From: Blastococcus aggregatus
GTDB taxonomy: Bacteria; Actinomycetota; Actinomycetes; Mycobacteriales; Geodermatophilaceae
NCBI RefSeq assembly: GCF_900221005.1
Contig: NZ_OBQI01000001.1
Coordinates: 434,001-498,000, forward strand
Reading direction: 5' to 3'
Length of the DNA stretch: 64,000 bases
A program made the position numbers and the translations under genes. This document shows, one piece after another, positions 9,403 to 16,539 of this stretch (its first letter is position 1; the number at the start of each line of letters is the position of its first letter). The notes below the pieces were generated by a model. The model had not been told where the DNA came from, ran no database searches, and saw nothing but the letters and a program-made list of their open reading frames with translations.

Positions 9403-10158
9403 TCAGGGGCGGGTGAGCAGGGTGCGGACGGCGGGGAGGAGCGGACGGTCGGCGGCGATCCAGTCGATCCCGTCCAGCTCGTCGACGCCGACCCAGCGCA
9501 GCGCGGTGTGCTCGTGGGCCACCGGCTCCCCCGAGACGACGCGCGCCGACCACACCCGCATCGTCGAGGCGCCCCTCGGTCCGCCGGCGACGACGCCGTC
9601 GAGCGGCACCTCGCCGAGGAAGGCCTCCGGCGCGACGACGACGCCCAGCTCCTCGGCGCACTCCCGCACGAGGGCCGACAGGTCGGACTCCCCCGGCTCC
9701 ACCTTGCCGCCGGGGAACTCCCAGCAACCGTCGTACGGCCCGCCGGAACGCTGCGCGACCAGCACCCGGTCGCCGTCGACCAGCGCCGCGCCCACCACCT
9801 GGACGACGTCCTGCGCGCGGTCCGCGGCAGCCGCGGCGTAGGCGTCCAGGTGCGCGGTCATGGCCCGCTCGAGCCGGCGGCGGAGCACCCGGTCGGCCAC
9901 CGCCCCGAGCGGGCCGGGCAGGCCACCCACGACCTCGACCCGCTCCTCGACCAGCGTGCCCTCGGCGGTCGGGGTGAACCGGCGGGAGTGGGTCACCCGG
10001 CGCCGTCCCGGCCCGGAACCGGTGTGGGCGTCGGAGTGCGGCCGCACCGACTCCACCTCGTCCAGCGGCGCCGGCCAGGGCCGGCCGAGCACGCGGGCGA
10101 CGTCGAAGGCCACGGTCAGCGGCGCCTCCACCAAGGTGGTGAAACGCAGCCCGAACAC
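9403..10158 (-). CDS. SRPBCC domain fused to NUDIX (MutT-type) pyrophosphohydrolase
   Basis: A single 251-residue frame holds two domains. Residues 1-110 look like an SRPBCC/polyketide-cyclase fold (EAPLTVAFDVARVLGRPW and the late GPLGAVADRVLRRRLERAM helix). Residues 120-251 are a NUDIX domain with an intact box GKVEPGESDLSALVRECAEELGV, close to (d)NTP pyrophosphohydrolases that clean oxidised nucleotides. The GTG at 10158 is the first start giving the complete SRPBCC domain; an internal ATG would give the NUDIX part alone. It is divergent from the Rrf2 gene. Fusion of the two domains is unusual and unexplained. Confidence 0.8.
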   Translation of the reverse strand: MFGLRFTTLVEAPLTVAFDVARVLGRPWPAPLDEVESVRPHSDAHTGSGPGRRRVTHSRRFTPTAEGTLVEERVEVVGGLPGPLGAVADRVLRRRLERAMTAHLDAYAAAAADRAQDVVQVVGAALVDGDRVLVAQRSGGPYDGCWEFPGGKVEPGESDLSALVRECAEELGVVVAPEAFLGEVPLDGVVAGGPRGASTMRVWSARVVSGEPVAHEHTALRWVGVDELDGIDWIAADRPLLPAVRTLLTRP

Positions 10159-10194
10159 ACGGCCACTGTTCCAGACCCAGGCAGGATGGGCCCC

Positions 10195-10668
10195 GTGCGC
10201 ATCAATGCCCGGGTCGACTACGCCATCCGAGCCGTCGTCGAACTCGCCGCGGCCGCGCCGGACTCGATGACCGCCGACGCCATCGCCACCGCCCAGGGCA
10301 TCCCCAGCCGATTCCTGCAGGCGATCCTCACCGACCTGCAGCGTGCCCGGATGGTGACCAGCCAGCGTGGCCGCGACGGCGGGTACCGGCTCGCGCTGCC
10401 GGCGTCGGAGATCTCGATCGCGCGCATCATGCGGATCGAGCAGGGCTTCCTCGCCGAGGTGCACGGCCAGCGCCCCGAGGACGTGCGCTACCCCGGCGCC
10501 GCCGCCGAACTGGCCAAGGTCTGGGTCGCGGCCAGGGAGGCCTACCGGCGGGTGCTGGAGGGCGTCACCGTCGCCGACGTCCTCAGCGGCCGGTTGCCCG
10601 ATCACGCCGCGGAACTGGTCGCCATGGACGAGGCCTGGCGGTCGTTCGGCAGCTCCACCGGCGACTGA
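10195..10668 (+). CDS. Rrf2 family transcriptional regulator (cysteine-free)
   Basis: A 157-residue winged-helix regulator. The N-terminus RINARVDYAIRAVVELA and the recognition region TADAIATAQGIPSRFLQAILTDLQRA with wing SQRGRDGGYRLA are classic Rrf2. It contains no cysteine at all, so it cannot ligate the iron-sulfur cluster of IscR/NsrR types. GTG at 10195 has AGGA nine bases upstream, while the in-frame ATG at 10186 touches that same AGGA. Its place just before cysC and the sulfite reductase block suggests control of sulfur assimilation, like the cluster-free Rrf2 protein CymR of Bacillus; this is inference. Confidence 0.88.
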   Translation: MRINARVDYAIRAVVELAAAAPDSMTADAIATAQGIPSRFLQAILTDLQRARMVTSQRGRDGGYRLALPASEISIARIMRIEQGFLAEVHGQRPEDVRYPGAAAELAKVWVAAREAYRRVLEGVTVADVLSGRLPDHAAELVAMDEAWRSFGSSTGD

Positions 10669-10699
10669 CCCGCGGCGGCGGTGCGCGACACTGGCGGGC

Positions 10700-11236
10700 A
10701 TGTCCGCAGCTCCGCGTCCCGGCGTCACCGTCTTCCTGACCGGCCTCTCCGGCGCCGGCAAGTCCACGATCGCCGATGCGCTGGTCGCCGAGCTGGAGCG
10801 CGAGGGCCGGCCGGTCACGGTGCTCGACGGCGACGTCGTCCGCACCCACCTGTCCAGCGAGCTGGGCTTCGCCAGGGAGCACCGGGACCTCAACATCCGA
10901 CGGATCGGCTGGGTGGCCGGCGAGGTGGTCAAGCACGGCGGCACCGTCGTGGTCGCGGCGATCGCGCCCTACGAGGAGGCCCGCGAGCAGGCCCGCAAGC
11001 TGGTCGAGCAGCACGGCCGCTTCGTGCTGGTGCACCTCTCCACGCCGCTGGAGGTGTGCGAGGACCGGGACGTGAAGGGCCTCTACGCCAAGGCGCGGTC
11101 CGGCGAGATCCCGGTGTTCACCGGGGTCAGCGACCCCTACGAGCCCCCGGTCGCCCCGGAGCTGGTCCTCGACACGTCGGTGACGCCACTGGCCGAGTCG
11201 GTCGCCCGGATCCGGGCCGCCCTCGACGGGGCCTGA
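10700..11236 (+). CDS. cysC: Adenylyl-sulfate kinase (CysC)
   Basis: Phosphorylates APS to PAPS using ATP. It has the P-loop GLSGAGKST, the DGD motif (VLDGDVVRTHLSSELGF), the RDLNIRRIGWVA segment and the late CEDRDVKGLYAKARSGEI region, all conserved in APS kinases. It has 178 residues, normal for a stand-alone CysC. It is encoded 31 bp after the Rrf2 gene on the same strand. No cysD or cysN lies in the window. A GACACT box seven bases before the ATG may be a -10 for a leaderless transcript. Confidence 0.93.
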   Translation: MSAAPRPGVTVFLTGLSGAGKSTIADALVAELEREGRPVTVLDGDVVRTHLSSELGFAREHRDLNIRRIGWVAGEVVKHGGTVVVAAIAPYEEAREQARKLVEQHGRFVLVHLSTPLEVCEDRDVKGLYAKARSGEIPVFTGVSDPYEPPVAPELVLDTSVTPLAESVARIRAALDGA

Positions 11237-11283
11237 ACGGAGTCGTCCGGGTCACACCACCAGATCGATCGGGTTATGCGACC

Positions 11284-11379
11284 ATGGACGGCGTGACCGG
11301 ATGCGGCGTTCTCCTCGTCGCGCGCCTGCACATCGATCTCGCGCGCGTGTCCAGCGCCGCCTGTCGCGCCTCGCGCTGA
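11284..11379 (+). CDS. Cysteine-type leader peptide upstream of sulfite reductase
   Basis: A 31-codon open frame starting MDGVTGC and containing LVARLHIDLARVSSAACR, the signature of the actinobacterial putative leader peptides found ahead of sulfur-assimilation genes. Cysteines are at residues 7 and 27, the second only four codons before the stop, which suits ribosome stalling when charged tRNA-Cys is scarce. It lies 111 bp upstream of the sulfite reductase start. There is no clear ribosome-binding site, so translation may be leaderless or use the GTG three codons in. Confidence 0.8.
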   Translation: MDGVTGCGVLLVARLHIDLARVSSAACRASR

Positions 11380-11426
11380 CCCAGGCTCCTCCCGCGCAGC
11401 ACCCACTGCGCGTCATTGAACCGGCA

Positions 11427-11473
11427 GCGCCCTCCCGATCCGCGCGGTGACTTGCCGTGCCGGGAGCCGGCGC
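11427..11473 (+). promoter_or_regulatory. Hairpin abutting the sulfite reductase ribosome-binding site
   Basis: An 11-bp stem (11427-11437 with 11461-11473, two bulged bases, 23-nt loop) ends one base before the AGGAAGAAG ribosome-binding site of the sulfite reductase gene. Together with the cysteine-containing leader peptide this is a plausible attenuator or translational switch. The pairing is seen; the regulatory role is inferred. Confidence 0.45.
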
Positions 11474-11490
11474 AGGAAGAAGTACGAGAC

Positions 11491-13164
11491 GTGACGACCC
11501 CCACCCGCACGAGCACCCGCCCCAAGCGCGGCGAGGGCCAGTGGGCCCTGGGCTACCGGGAGCCGCTCAACCCGAACGAGCGGATGAAGAAGGACTCCGA
11601 CGGCCTCGAGGTGCGCCAGCGGATCATCGACATCTACTCGAAGAACGGCTTCGACAGCATCGACCCCGGTGACCTCCGCGGCCGGATGCGGTGGATGGGC
11701 CTCTACACCCAGCGCGCCCAGGGCATCCCCGGCGGCAAGACCGCCGTGCTGGAGCCCGAGGAGCTCGAGGACAAGTACTTCATGATGCGGGCCCGTATCG
11801 ACGGCGGGCAGCTGACCAGCGACGCGCTCCGGGTCATCGGCGGCATCAGCACCGACTTCGGCCGGGACGTCGCCGACGTCACCGACCGGCAGAACGTGCA
11901 GTACCACTGGATCCGCATCGAGGACGTGCCCGAGATCTGGCGCCGGCTCGAGTCGGTGGGCCTGAGCACGATGGAGGCCTGCGGCGACGTGCCGCGCGTC
12001 ATGCTCGGCTGCCCGATGGCCGGCATCCTCGAGGACGAGGTCCTCGACGCCACCGACGTCATCGCCGAGACCGTCGAGAAGTACGTCGGCAACCCCGAGT
12101 TCAGCAACCTGCCGCGCAAGTGGAAGACGTCGATGTCCGGCTGCGTCGACCACTGCACCGAGCCCGAGATCGACGACGTCTCGTTCGTCGGCGTCGTGAA
12201 CGAGGCCGGCGAGGCCGGCTACGACCTGTGGGTCGGCGGCGGGCTCTCCACGAACCCGATGTTCGCCCAGCGGGTCGGCGTCTTCGTCCGTCCCGACCAG
12301 GTCACCGACGTGTGGGCGGCGTGCACGTCGGTCTTCCGTGACTACGGCTACCGGCGTCAGCGCAACCGTGCGCGGATCAAGTTCCTCATGGCCGACTGGG
12401 GTCCGGAGAAGTTCCGCCAGGTGCTGCAGGACGAGTACCTGAAGGAGCCGCTGCCCGACGGCCCGGCGCCCGCGCCCGCCAAGCACGACCAGCGCGACCA
12501 CGTCGGCGTGAGCCGCCAGAAGGACGGCCTCAACGCCGTCGGCTTCGCGCTGCGCACCGGCCGGATCAGCGGCTCGCTGCTCAGCACGATCGCCGACCTG
12601 GCCGACGAGTACGGCCAGGGCCGCATCCGGACGACGACGCAGCAGAAGCTGGTCATCCTGGACGTCGCCGACGAGCGGGTCGAGGCGCTGGTCGATGCGC
12701 TCGCCGCGCACGACCTGCAGGTCCGGCCGAGCGCGTTCCGCCGCGGCACCATGGCCTGCACCGGCCTCGAGTACTGCAAGCTCGCGATCGTCGAGACCAA
12801 GCAGCACGCCCAGGACCTCTACGCCGAGCTCGAGAAGCGGCTGCCGGACTTCGACGTGCCGATCGGCATCAACGTCAACGGCTGCCCGAACAGCTGCGCC
12901 CGCTTCCAGACCGCCGACATCGGGTTCAAGGGCTCGATGGTGCGCGACGACAACGGCGAGATGGTCGAGGGCTTCCAGGTCCACCTCGGCGGCCACCTCG
13001 GCGTCGAGGCGACGTTCGGCCGCAAGTTCCGCGGCCACAAGGTGACCAAGGCCGAGACCGTCGACTACTGCGAGCGCGTGCTGCGCGGCTTCGTGGAGCG
13101 CCGGACCGACGGCGAGTCCTTCGCCCACTACGTCTCGCGGGCCGAGGAGGCCTGGCTGCTGTGA
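11491..13164 (+). CDS. Assimilatory sulfite reductase, ferredoxin-dependent (siroheme, 4Fe-4S)
   Basis: Reduces sulfite to sulfide with ferredoxin electrons. It has 557 residues with two ferrite-reductase half-domains and two nitrite/sulfite reductase 4Fe-4S domains. The siroheme-cluster cysteines are in TMACTGLEYCKLA (about residue 425) and NVNGCPNSCARF (about residue 465). The basic SFRRGTMAC and RKWKTSMSGC segments fit sulfite binding. GTG at 11491 has AGGAAGAAG just upstream; earlier in-frame starts lie within the hairpin region. The stop overlaps the next gene (GTGA). Sulfite rather than nitrite is favoured by the cysH linkage. Confidence 0.93.
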   Translation: MTTPTRTSTRPKRGEGQWALGYREPLNPNERMKKDSDGLEVRQRIIDIYSKNGFDSIDPGDLRGRMRWMGLYTQRAQGIPGGKTAVLEPEELEDKYFMMRARIDGGQLTSDALRVIGGISTDFGRDVADVTDRQNVQYHWIRIEDVPEIWRRLESVGLSTMEACGDVPRVMLGCPMAGILEDEVLDATDVIAETVEKYVGNPEFSNLPRKWKTSMSGCVDHCTEPEIDDVSFVGVVNEAGEAGYDLWVGGGLSTNPMFAQRVGVFVRPDQVTDVWAACTSVFRDYGYRRQRNRARIKFLMADWGPEKFRQVLQDEYLKEPLPDGPAPAPAKHDQRDHVGVSRQKDGLNAVGFALRTGRISGSLLSTIADLADEYGQGRIRTTTQQKLVILDVADERVEALVDALAAHDLQVRPSAFRRGTMACTGLEYCKLAIVETKQHAQDLYAELEKRLPDFDVPIGINVNGCPNSCARFQTADIGFKGSMVRDDNGEMVEGFQVHLGGHLGVEATFGRKFRGHKVTKAETVDYCERVLRGFVERRTDGESFAHYVSRAEEAWLL

Positions 13165-13337
13165 GCGAGGACTCGTCCGGGGGAAGACAGCGGCAGCTGC
13201 CGGTGTTCCACTGCCCGTACTGCGGGGACGAGGAACTCACCCCCTACGAGGACGACTCGACCGACGGCTGGCGCTGCGGCGCCTGCCTGCGGGCGTTCTC
13301 CGTCCGCCTACTCGCAACGGGGGTCCAGCAGGGATGA
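13161..13337 (+). CDS. 58-residue zinc-ribbon protein between sulfite reductase and cysH
   Basis: A very short gene locked into the operon: its GTG overlaps the sulfite reductase stop and its TGA overlaps the cysH ATG. The product has CPYCG near residue 20 and CGAC near residue 43, a four-cysteine zinc-ribbon or rubredoxin-like pair about 22 residues apart, with an acidic middle. The tight coupling on both sides suggests a structural or electron-transfer helper for the sulfite reductase or the APS/PAPS reductase. No function is established to my knowledge. Confidence 0.85.
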   Translation: MSEDSSGGRQRQLPVFHCPYCGDEELTPYEDDSTDGWRCGACLRAFSVRLLATGVQQG

Positions 13338-14044
13338 CGACCGCACTGGCAGCGACACCGGAACTGGCCGCCGAGGCCGACGCCCGCTTCTCCGCGATCG
13401 CCGACCCGGTCGAGCAGGCGCTGGCCGCCCTCCGCTGGGCCGGCGAGACCTTCGGCGACCGGTTCGCCATCACGTCGTCCATGGCCGATGGGCTGCTGGC
13501 GCACCTGGCGAGCCGGGCGATCCCCGGCGTGCACGTCATCTTCCTCGACACCGGGTACCACTTCGCCGAGACGATCGGCACCCGCGACTGGATCACCTCC
13601 GTCCTGCCGATCACGCTGGTCAACGTCACCGCGCCGCAGACCGTGGGCGAGCAGGACCTCTCCTTCGGGCCGAAGCTGCACGATCGCGACCCGGACCTCT
13701 GCTGCGAGATGCGGAAGGTCAAGCCGCTCGCCCAGACGCTGGCCGGGTACACCGCGTGGGGCTCCGGCGTCCGCCGCGACGAGTCCCCGACCCGTGCGGA
13801 CACCCGGCTGGTCGACTGGGACGCCAAGCGCGGCATGGTGAAGGTGAACCCGATCGCGGCCTGGACCCAGGCCGACGTCGACGCCTACGTCACCGAGCAC
13901 CAGGTGCCGGTCAACCCGCTGTTCGAGATGGGCTACGGCTCCATCGGCTGCGCGCCGTGCACCCGGCCCGTCGCTCCCGGCGAGGACCCCCGCGCGGGGC
14001 GCTGGGCGGGGTCGACCAAGACCGAGTGCGGCCTGCACACCTGA
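13334..14044 (+). CDS. cysH: Phosphoadenylyl/adenylyl-sulfate reductase, iron-sulfur type (CysH)
   Basis: Reduces APS or PAPS to sulfite with thioredoxin. It has 236 residues with the PP-loop-like start FAITSSMADGLLAHLA. CCEMRK near residue 120 and CAPC near residue 213 form the paired-cysteine [4Fe-4S] motif of APS-type reductases, and the catalytic cysteine is in the C-terminal ECGLHT. The cluster type usually prefers APS, yet an APS kinase is encoded nearby, so which substrate is used in vivo is open. Confidence 0.93.
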   Translation: MTTALAATPELAAEADARFSAIADPVEQALAALRWAGETFGDRFAITSSMADGLLAHLASRAIPGVHVIFLDTGYHFAETIGTRDWITSVLPITLVNVTAPQTVGEQDLSFGPKLHDRDPDLCCEMRKVKPLAQTLAGYTAWGSGVRRDESPTRADTRLVDWDAKRGMVKVNPIAAWTQADVDAYVTEHQVPVNPLFEMGYGSIGCAPCTRPVAPGEDPRAGRWAGSTKTECGLHT

Positions 14045-14068
14045 GCTGATCGGCGGGAGGATCGGGGC

Positions 14069-14359
14069 ATGCCCCGACCTCCCCGCCTCTCCCCCGACGC
14101 CGTCGCCACCGCGCTGGCCGGGCTGCCGCTGTGGTCCGGCGACGCCGACGGCCTGCGCCGCACCGTCGAGCTGCCCGGCTTCCGGGACGCCGTCGCCGCG
14201 ATCGTGGCGATCGCCGACGTCGCCGAGGAGCTGGACCACCACCCCGACGTCGACCTGCGCTGGCGGACCCTGCACCTGTCGCTGGTCAGCCACTCCGCCG
14301 GCGGCGTGAGCGAGCTGGACCTCGAGCTCGCCCGCCGGATCGACGCGCTCCTCCCCTGA
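14069..14359 (+). CDS. 4a-hydroxytetrahydrobiopterin dehydratase (PCD/DCoH family)
   Basis: A 96-residue single-domain protein. The active-site motif ELDHHPDVDL around residue 54 carries the conserved His-His-Pro, and the end HSAGGVSELDLELARRID matches the family C-terminal helix. It dehydrates the carbinolamine pterin in aromatic hydroxylase recycling, or acts as a pterin-handling protein where no hydroxylase exists. It lies 24 bp behind cysH and may be co-transcribed, without an obvious functional link. Confidence 0.9.
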   Translation: MPRPPRLSPDAVATALAGLPLWSGDADGLRRTVELPGFRDAVAAIVAIADVAEELDHHPDVDLRWRTLHLSLVSHSAGGVSELDLELARRIDALLP

Positions 14360-14374
14360 CCGGACGCCCCCACC

Positions 14375-14429
14375 GAACTTCCGGTGCAGACGATCCGGTG
14401 CCGCCGCGGACTTTCTGCACCGAAAGTCA
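14375..14429. repeat. Inverted pair of 22-bp hairpin repeats, one decayed (cluster 3)
   Basis: A decayed copy at 14375-14396 (17 of 22 positions match) and a near-perfect copy in the opposite orientation at 14408-14429. The pair again fills the gap between two convergent genes, here the pterin dehydratase and the DUF3037 gene. Confidence 0.8.
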
Positions 14430-14433
14430 GGGA

Positions 14434-14823
14434 TCAGGCGACGACGGGGAGCACCAGGAGCCCGAACAGCCGGTCGGCCTCGGCGTCCGGGTCCTCGGTG
14501 AGGCCGGTGTGCACCGGCCCCGGCTGGATCACGGTGCTCCGCGGCGCGGTGAGCCAGCGGAACCGGGAGCCCAGCGCCTCCCGGCCGGCCGCCCCCGCAC
14601 CCGGATCGGCGGCGCACACGTCGGCCGCCGCCTGCAGCGCCCGGGCGATCCCGGCGGCGTCCGCGGTGGGGTCGAGCGCACGCAGCCGCTCGGGGTCCAG
14701 GTGGACCCGCGAGCCGAGGTAGTCGCGCTGCCGGCAGTAGACCAGCACGCCGGCGTTGAGGAACTCCCCGCGCTCGATCCGCGGCACGACCCGCAGCACC
14801 GCGTACTCGAAGGTGTCTCTCAT
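14434..14823 (-). CDS. DUF3037 family protein
   Basis: A 129-residue protein with the DUF3037 opening FEYAVLRVVPRIERGEFLNAGVLVYCR and a later EADRLFGLLVLP. The ATG overlaps the stop of the HipA-like kinase gene by four bases, so synthesis is coupled. The DUF3037 / HipA-like kinase pairing recurs in distant bacteria but no activity has been assigned to either that I know of. Confidence 0.87.
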   Translation of the reverse strand: MRDTFEYAVLRVVPRIERGEFLNAGVLVYCRQRDYLGSRVHLDPERLRALDPTADAAGIARALQAAADVCAADPGAGAAGREALGSRFRWLTAPRSTVIQPGPVHTGLTEDPDAEADRLFGLLVLPVVA

Positions 14824-15665
14824 CGCTGCGTGACCCCCTCGGGCGGCGGCGGGCCCAGCCACGACGGCCGGTTCTCCCCGCGCGGCGCCCGCCGGCGGCC
14901 CGCTCCCCCGGCCTCGGCGGCCGCGACCAGCCCCGGCAGCCAGGCGTCCCGGGCGGTGAGCCGGGCCAGCAGCTGGCCGGCGTAGCGGTTCCGGAGCTCG
15001 TCGGCCGGATCGCCCTGCAGCCACTCGTCGGGCACCAGCGCCAGGACGCCGTCCAGCAGCTCCCGGGTGACCAGGGGTGCCAGCGCGGCGTCGGCGGCAG
15101 GCACGTCGGGGGCGAACTCGATCAGCGCGTGCGTCGAGGCGTCGTAGGGCCGGGCCACTGCGGCCTCGGCACCGGGCCAGTGGTGGTGGAAGGTCAGCGC
15201 GGCGCCGTGGTCGATCAGCTGCAGCCGGTCGTGCCAGAACAGCATGTTGGGGTTCCGCCAGGAGCGGTCGACGTTGCCGACCAGCGCGTCGAACCACAGC
15301 ACCCGGCCGGCGAGCCCGCCGTCCACACCGTCGGCGCCGGCCTCGAAGTCCAGCGCTCCGGGCAGGTAGTCCAGACCGAGGTTGAGCCCCGCCGACCGCT
15401 GGAGCAGCTCCTGCACCTCGACGTCCGGCTCCCCGACGGCGAGTTCCGGGGCGACGTCGACGGTCACGATCGTGGGCACCGGCAGGCCCAGCGCGCGGGC
15501 CAGCTCGCCGCAGACCACCTCGGCGACCAGCACGTTCACGCCCTGCCCGGCGGCCCGCCACTTGACCACGTAGGTGCCGAGGTCGTCGGTCTCCATGAGC
15601 CCCGGCAGCGAGCCACCCTCGCGCAGCGGGGTGACGTAGCGGGTGGCGGTGACGGAGGCGAGCAC
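14820..15665 (-). CDS. HipA-like kinase-fold protein
   Basis: A 281-residue HipA-family protein without the N-terminal HipA domain. A kinase-like core can be followed: YVVKWRAAGQG (ATP Lys region), VLWFDALVGNVDRSWRNPNML (catalytic-loop Asp with Asn) and LQLIDHGAALTFHH (metal Asp). The last 40 residues are Gly/Arg/Pro-rich. No HipB-type DNA-binding antitoxin is encoded; the partner is DUF3037. The GTG start is ten bases after a TAGGGT box. A classic persistence toxin role is therefore unlikely, and the substrate is unknown. Confidence 0.83.
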   Translation of the reverse strand: MLASVTATRYVTPLREGGSLPGLMETDDLGTYVVKWRAAGQGVNVLVAEVVCGELARALGLPVPTIVTVDVAPELAVGEPDVEVQELLQRSAGLNLGLDYLPGALDFEAGADGVDGGLAGRVLWFDALVGNVDRSWRNPNMLFWHDRLQLIDHGAALTFHHHWPGAEAAVARPYDASTHALIEFAPDVPAADAALAPLVTRELLDGVLALVPDEWLQGDPADELRNRYAGQLLARLTARDAWLPGLVAAAEAGGAGRRRAPRGENRPSWLGPPPPEGVTQR

Positions 15666-15834
15666 AGTGCCGGCGACCCTACCGGGACGGCGACACCCGG
15701 TACCCGGACATCAGCCCGTGCGACCAGGCGGGTCGCCGGACCGCACATCCCGCGTGGCGGTCGCGGTGACCGAGTCCACGCCGGCAGCCTGCCAGCCCGG
15801 GCGCTCCGCTCCCCGGACGGGAAGACTGCGCCCC

Positions 15835-16380
15835 ATGGGCCTCCTCCGCGCGACCGACCCTGCGGGGCTGGTCGACGCGCCGTTCAACTACCCGGAGGTC
15901 GGCGCCACCGGGGAGGCCGAGCTCCCCGCCGGCTACCGCACGGGCAGCTACTCCGCAGTCGTCGGCGCCGGGCGGGCGGACTTCGAGCGGGCAGCGGCCG
16001 CGGTCTTCGACTGGCGGGCCCAGCGCAGCGTCGGGTTCCGCGTGCGCGCGAGCGGCCCGGCCGGCGTGCCCGGCACCGTCGTCGTCCTCACGGCCGGCTT
16101 CGCCCGGCTGGGCCACGAGCTGCCCTGCCGGGTCGTCTGGGCGCAGACGGGCGGCGACGAGCGCGGCTTCTCCTACGGCACGCTGGCCGGTCATCCGGAG
16201 AGCGGCGAGGAGCGGTTCACCCTGCGACTGCTGCCGGACGGCGACGTCGTCTACGAGATCCGGGTGTTCTTCCGGCTCGCGAGCCGCGCCGCCCGGCTGG
16301 CGGGCCCGCTCAGCCTCGGTCTCCAGCGCCTGGGCACGCGGCGCTACCTCACGGCGATCGGGCGGGCCGCGCGCGGCTGA
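15835..16380 (+). CDS. DUF1990 family protein
   Basis: A 181-residue protein matching the DUF1990 layout: N-terminal FNYPEVGAT, the central FERAAAAVFDWRAQRSVGFRV and GFSYGTLAGHPESGEERFTL, and an ending in a basic helix. The fold is thought to be SRPBCC-like but its ligand is unknown. An AAGACT box seven bases before the ATG may serve as a -10. It stands alone between divergent and parallel neighbours. Confidence 0.85.
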   Translation: MGLLRATDPAGLVDAPFNYPEVGATGEAELPAGYRTGSYSAVVGAGRADFERAAAAVFDWRAQRSVGFRVRASGPAGVPGTVVVLTAGFARLGHELPCRVVWAQTGGDERGFSYGTLAGHPESGEERFTLRLLPDGDVVYEIRVFFRLASRAARLAGPLSLGLQRLGTRRYLTAIGRAARG

Positions 16381-16539
16381 GGCGCGCGACACCGCGCATC
16401 CTCCCGGTGCCGCTGCGTGGCGCCTCACCGTGCGGCCGCCGGCCCGGTCCGCAGCGACGACGGCGACGACTCGTGGGCCCGACCGGCTCCGACATCGTGC
16501 GGTCGCAGTGCCCAGCAGCAGCGACACGGGGAGGCGGCC

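Noticed and set aside
11416-11490. Longer N-terminus for sulfite reductase starting at 11416
   Set aside because: The extension falls within the stem preceding the ribosome-binding site and is not similar to family N-termini; GTG at 11491 has a good site.
11491-13164. Reductase as an assimilatory nitrite reductase
   Set aside because: Both share the siroheme/4Fe-4S fold, but linkage to cysC, cysH and a cysteine leader peptide favours sulfite.
14820-15665. HipA-like protein as a HipBA toxin
   Set aside because: No helix-turn-helix antitoxin gene is adjacent and the N-terminal HipA domain is absent.
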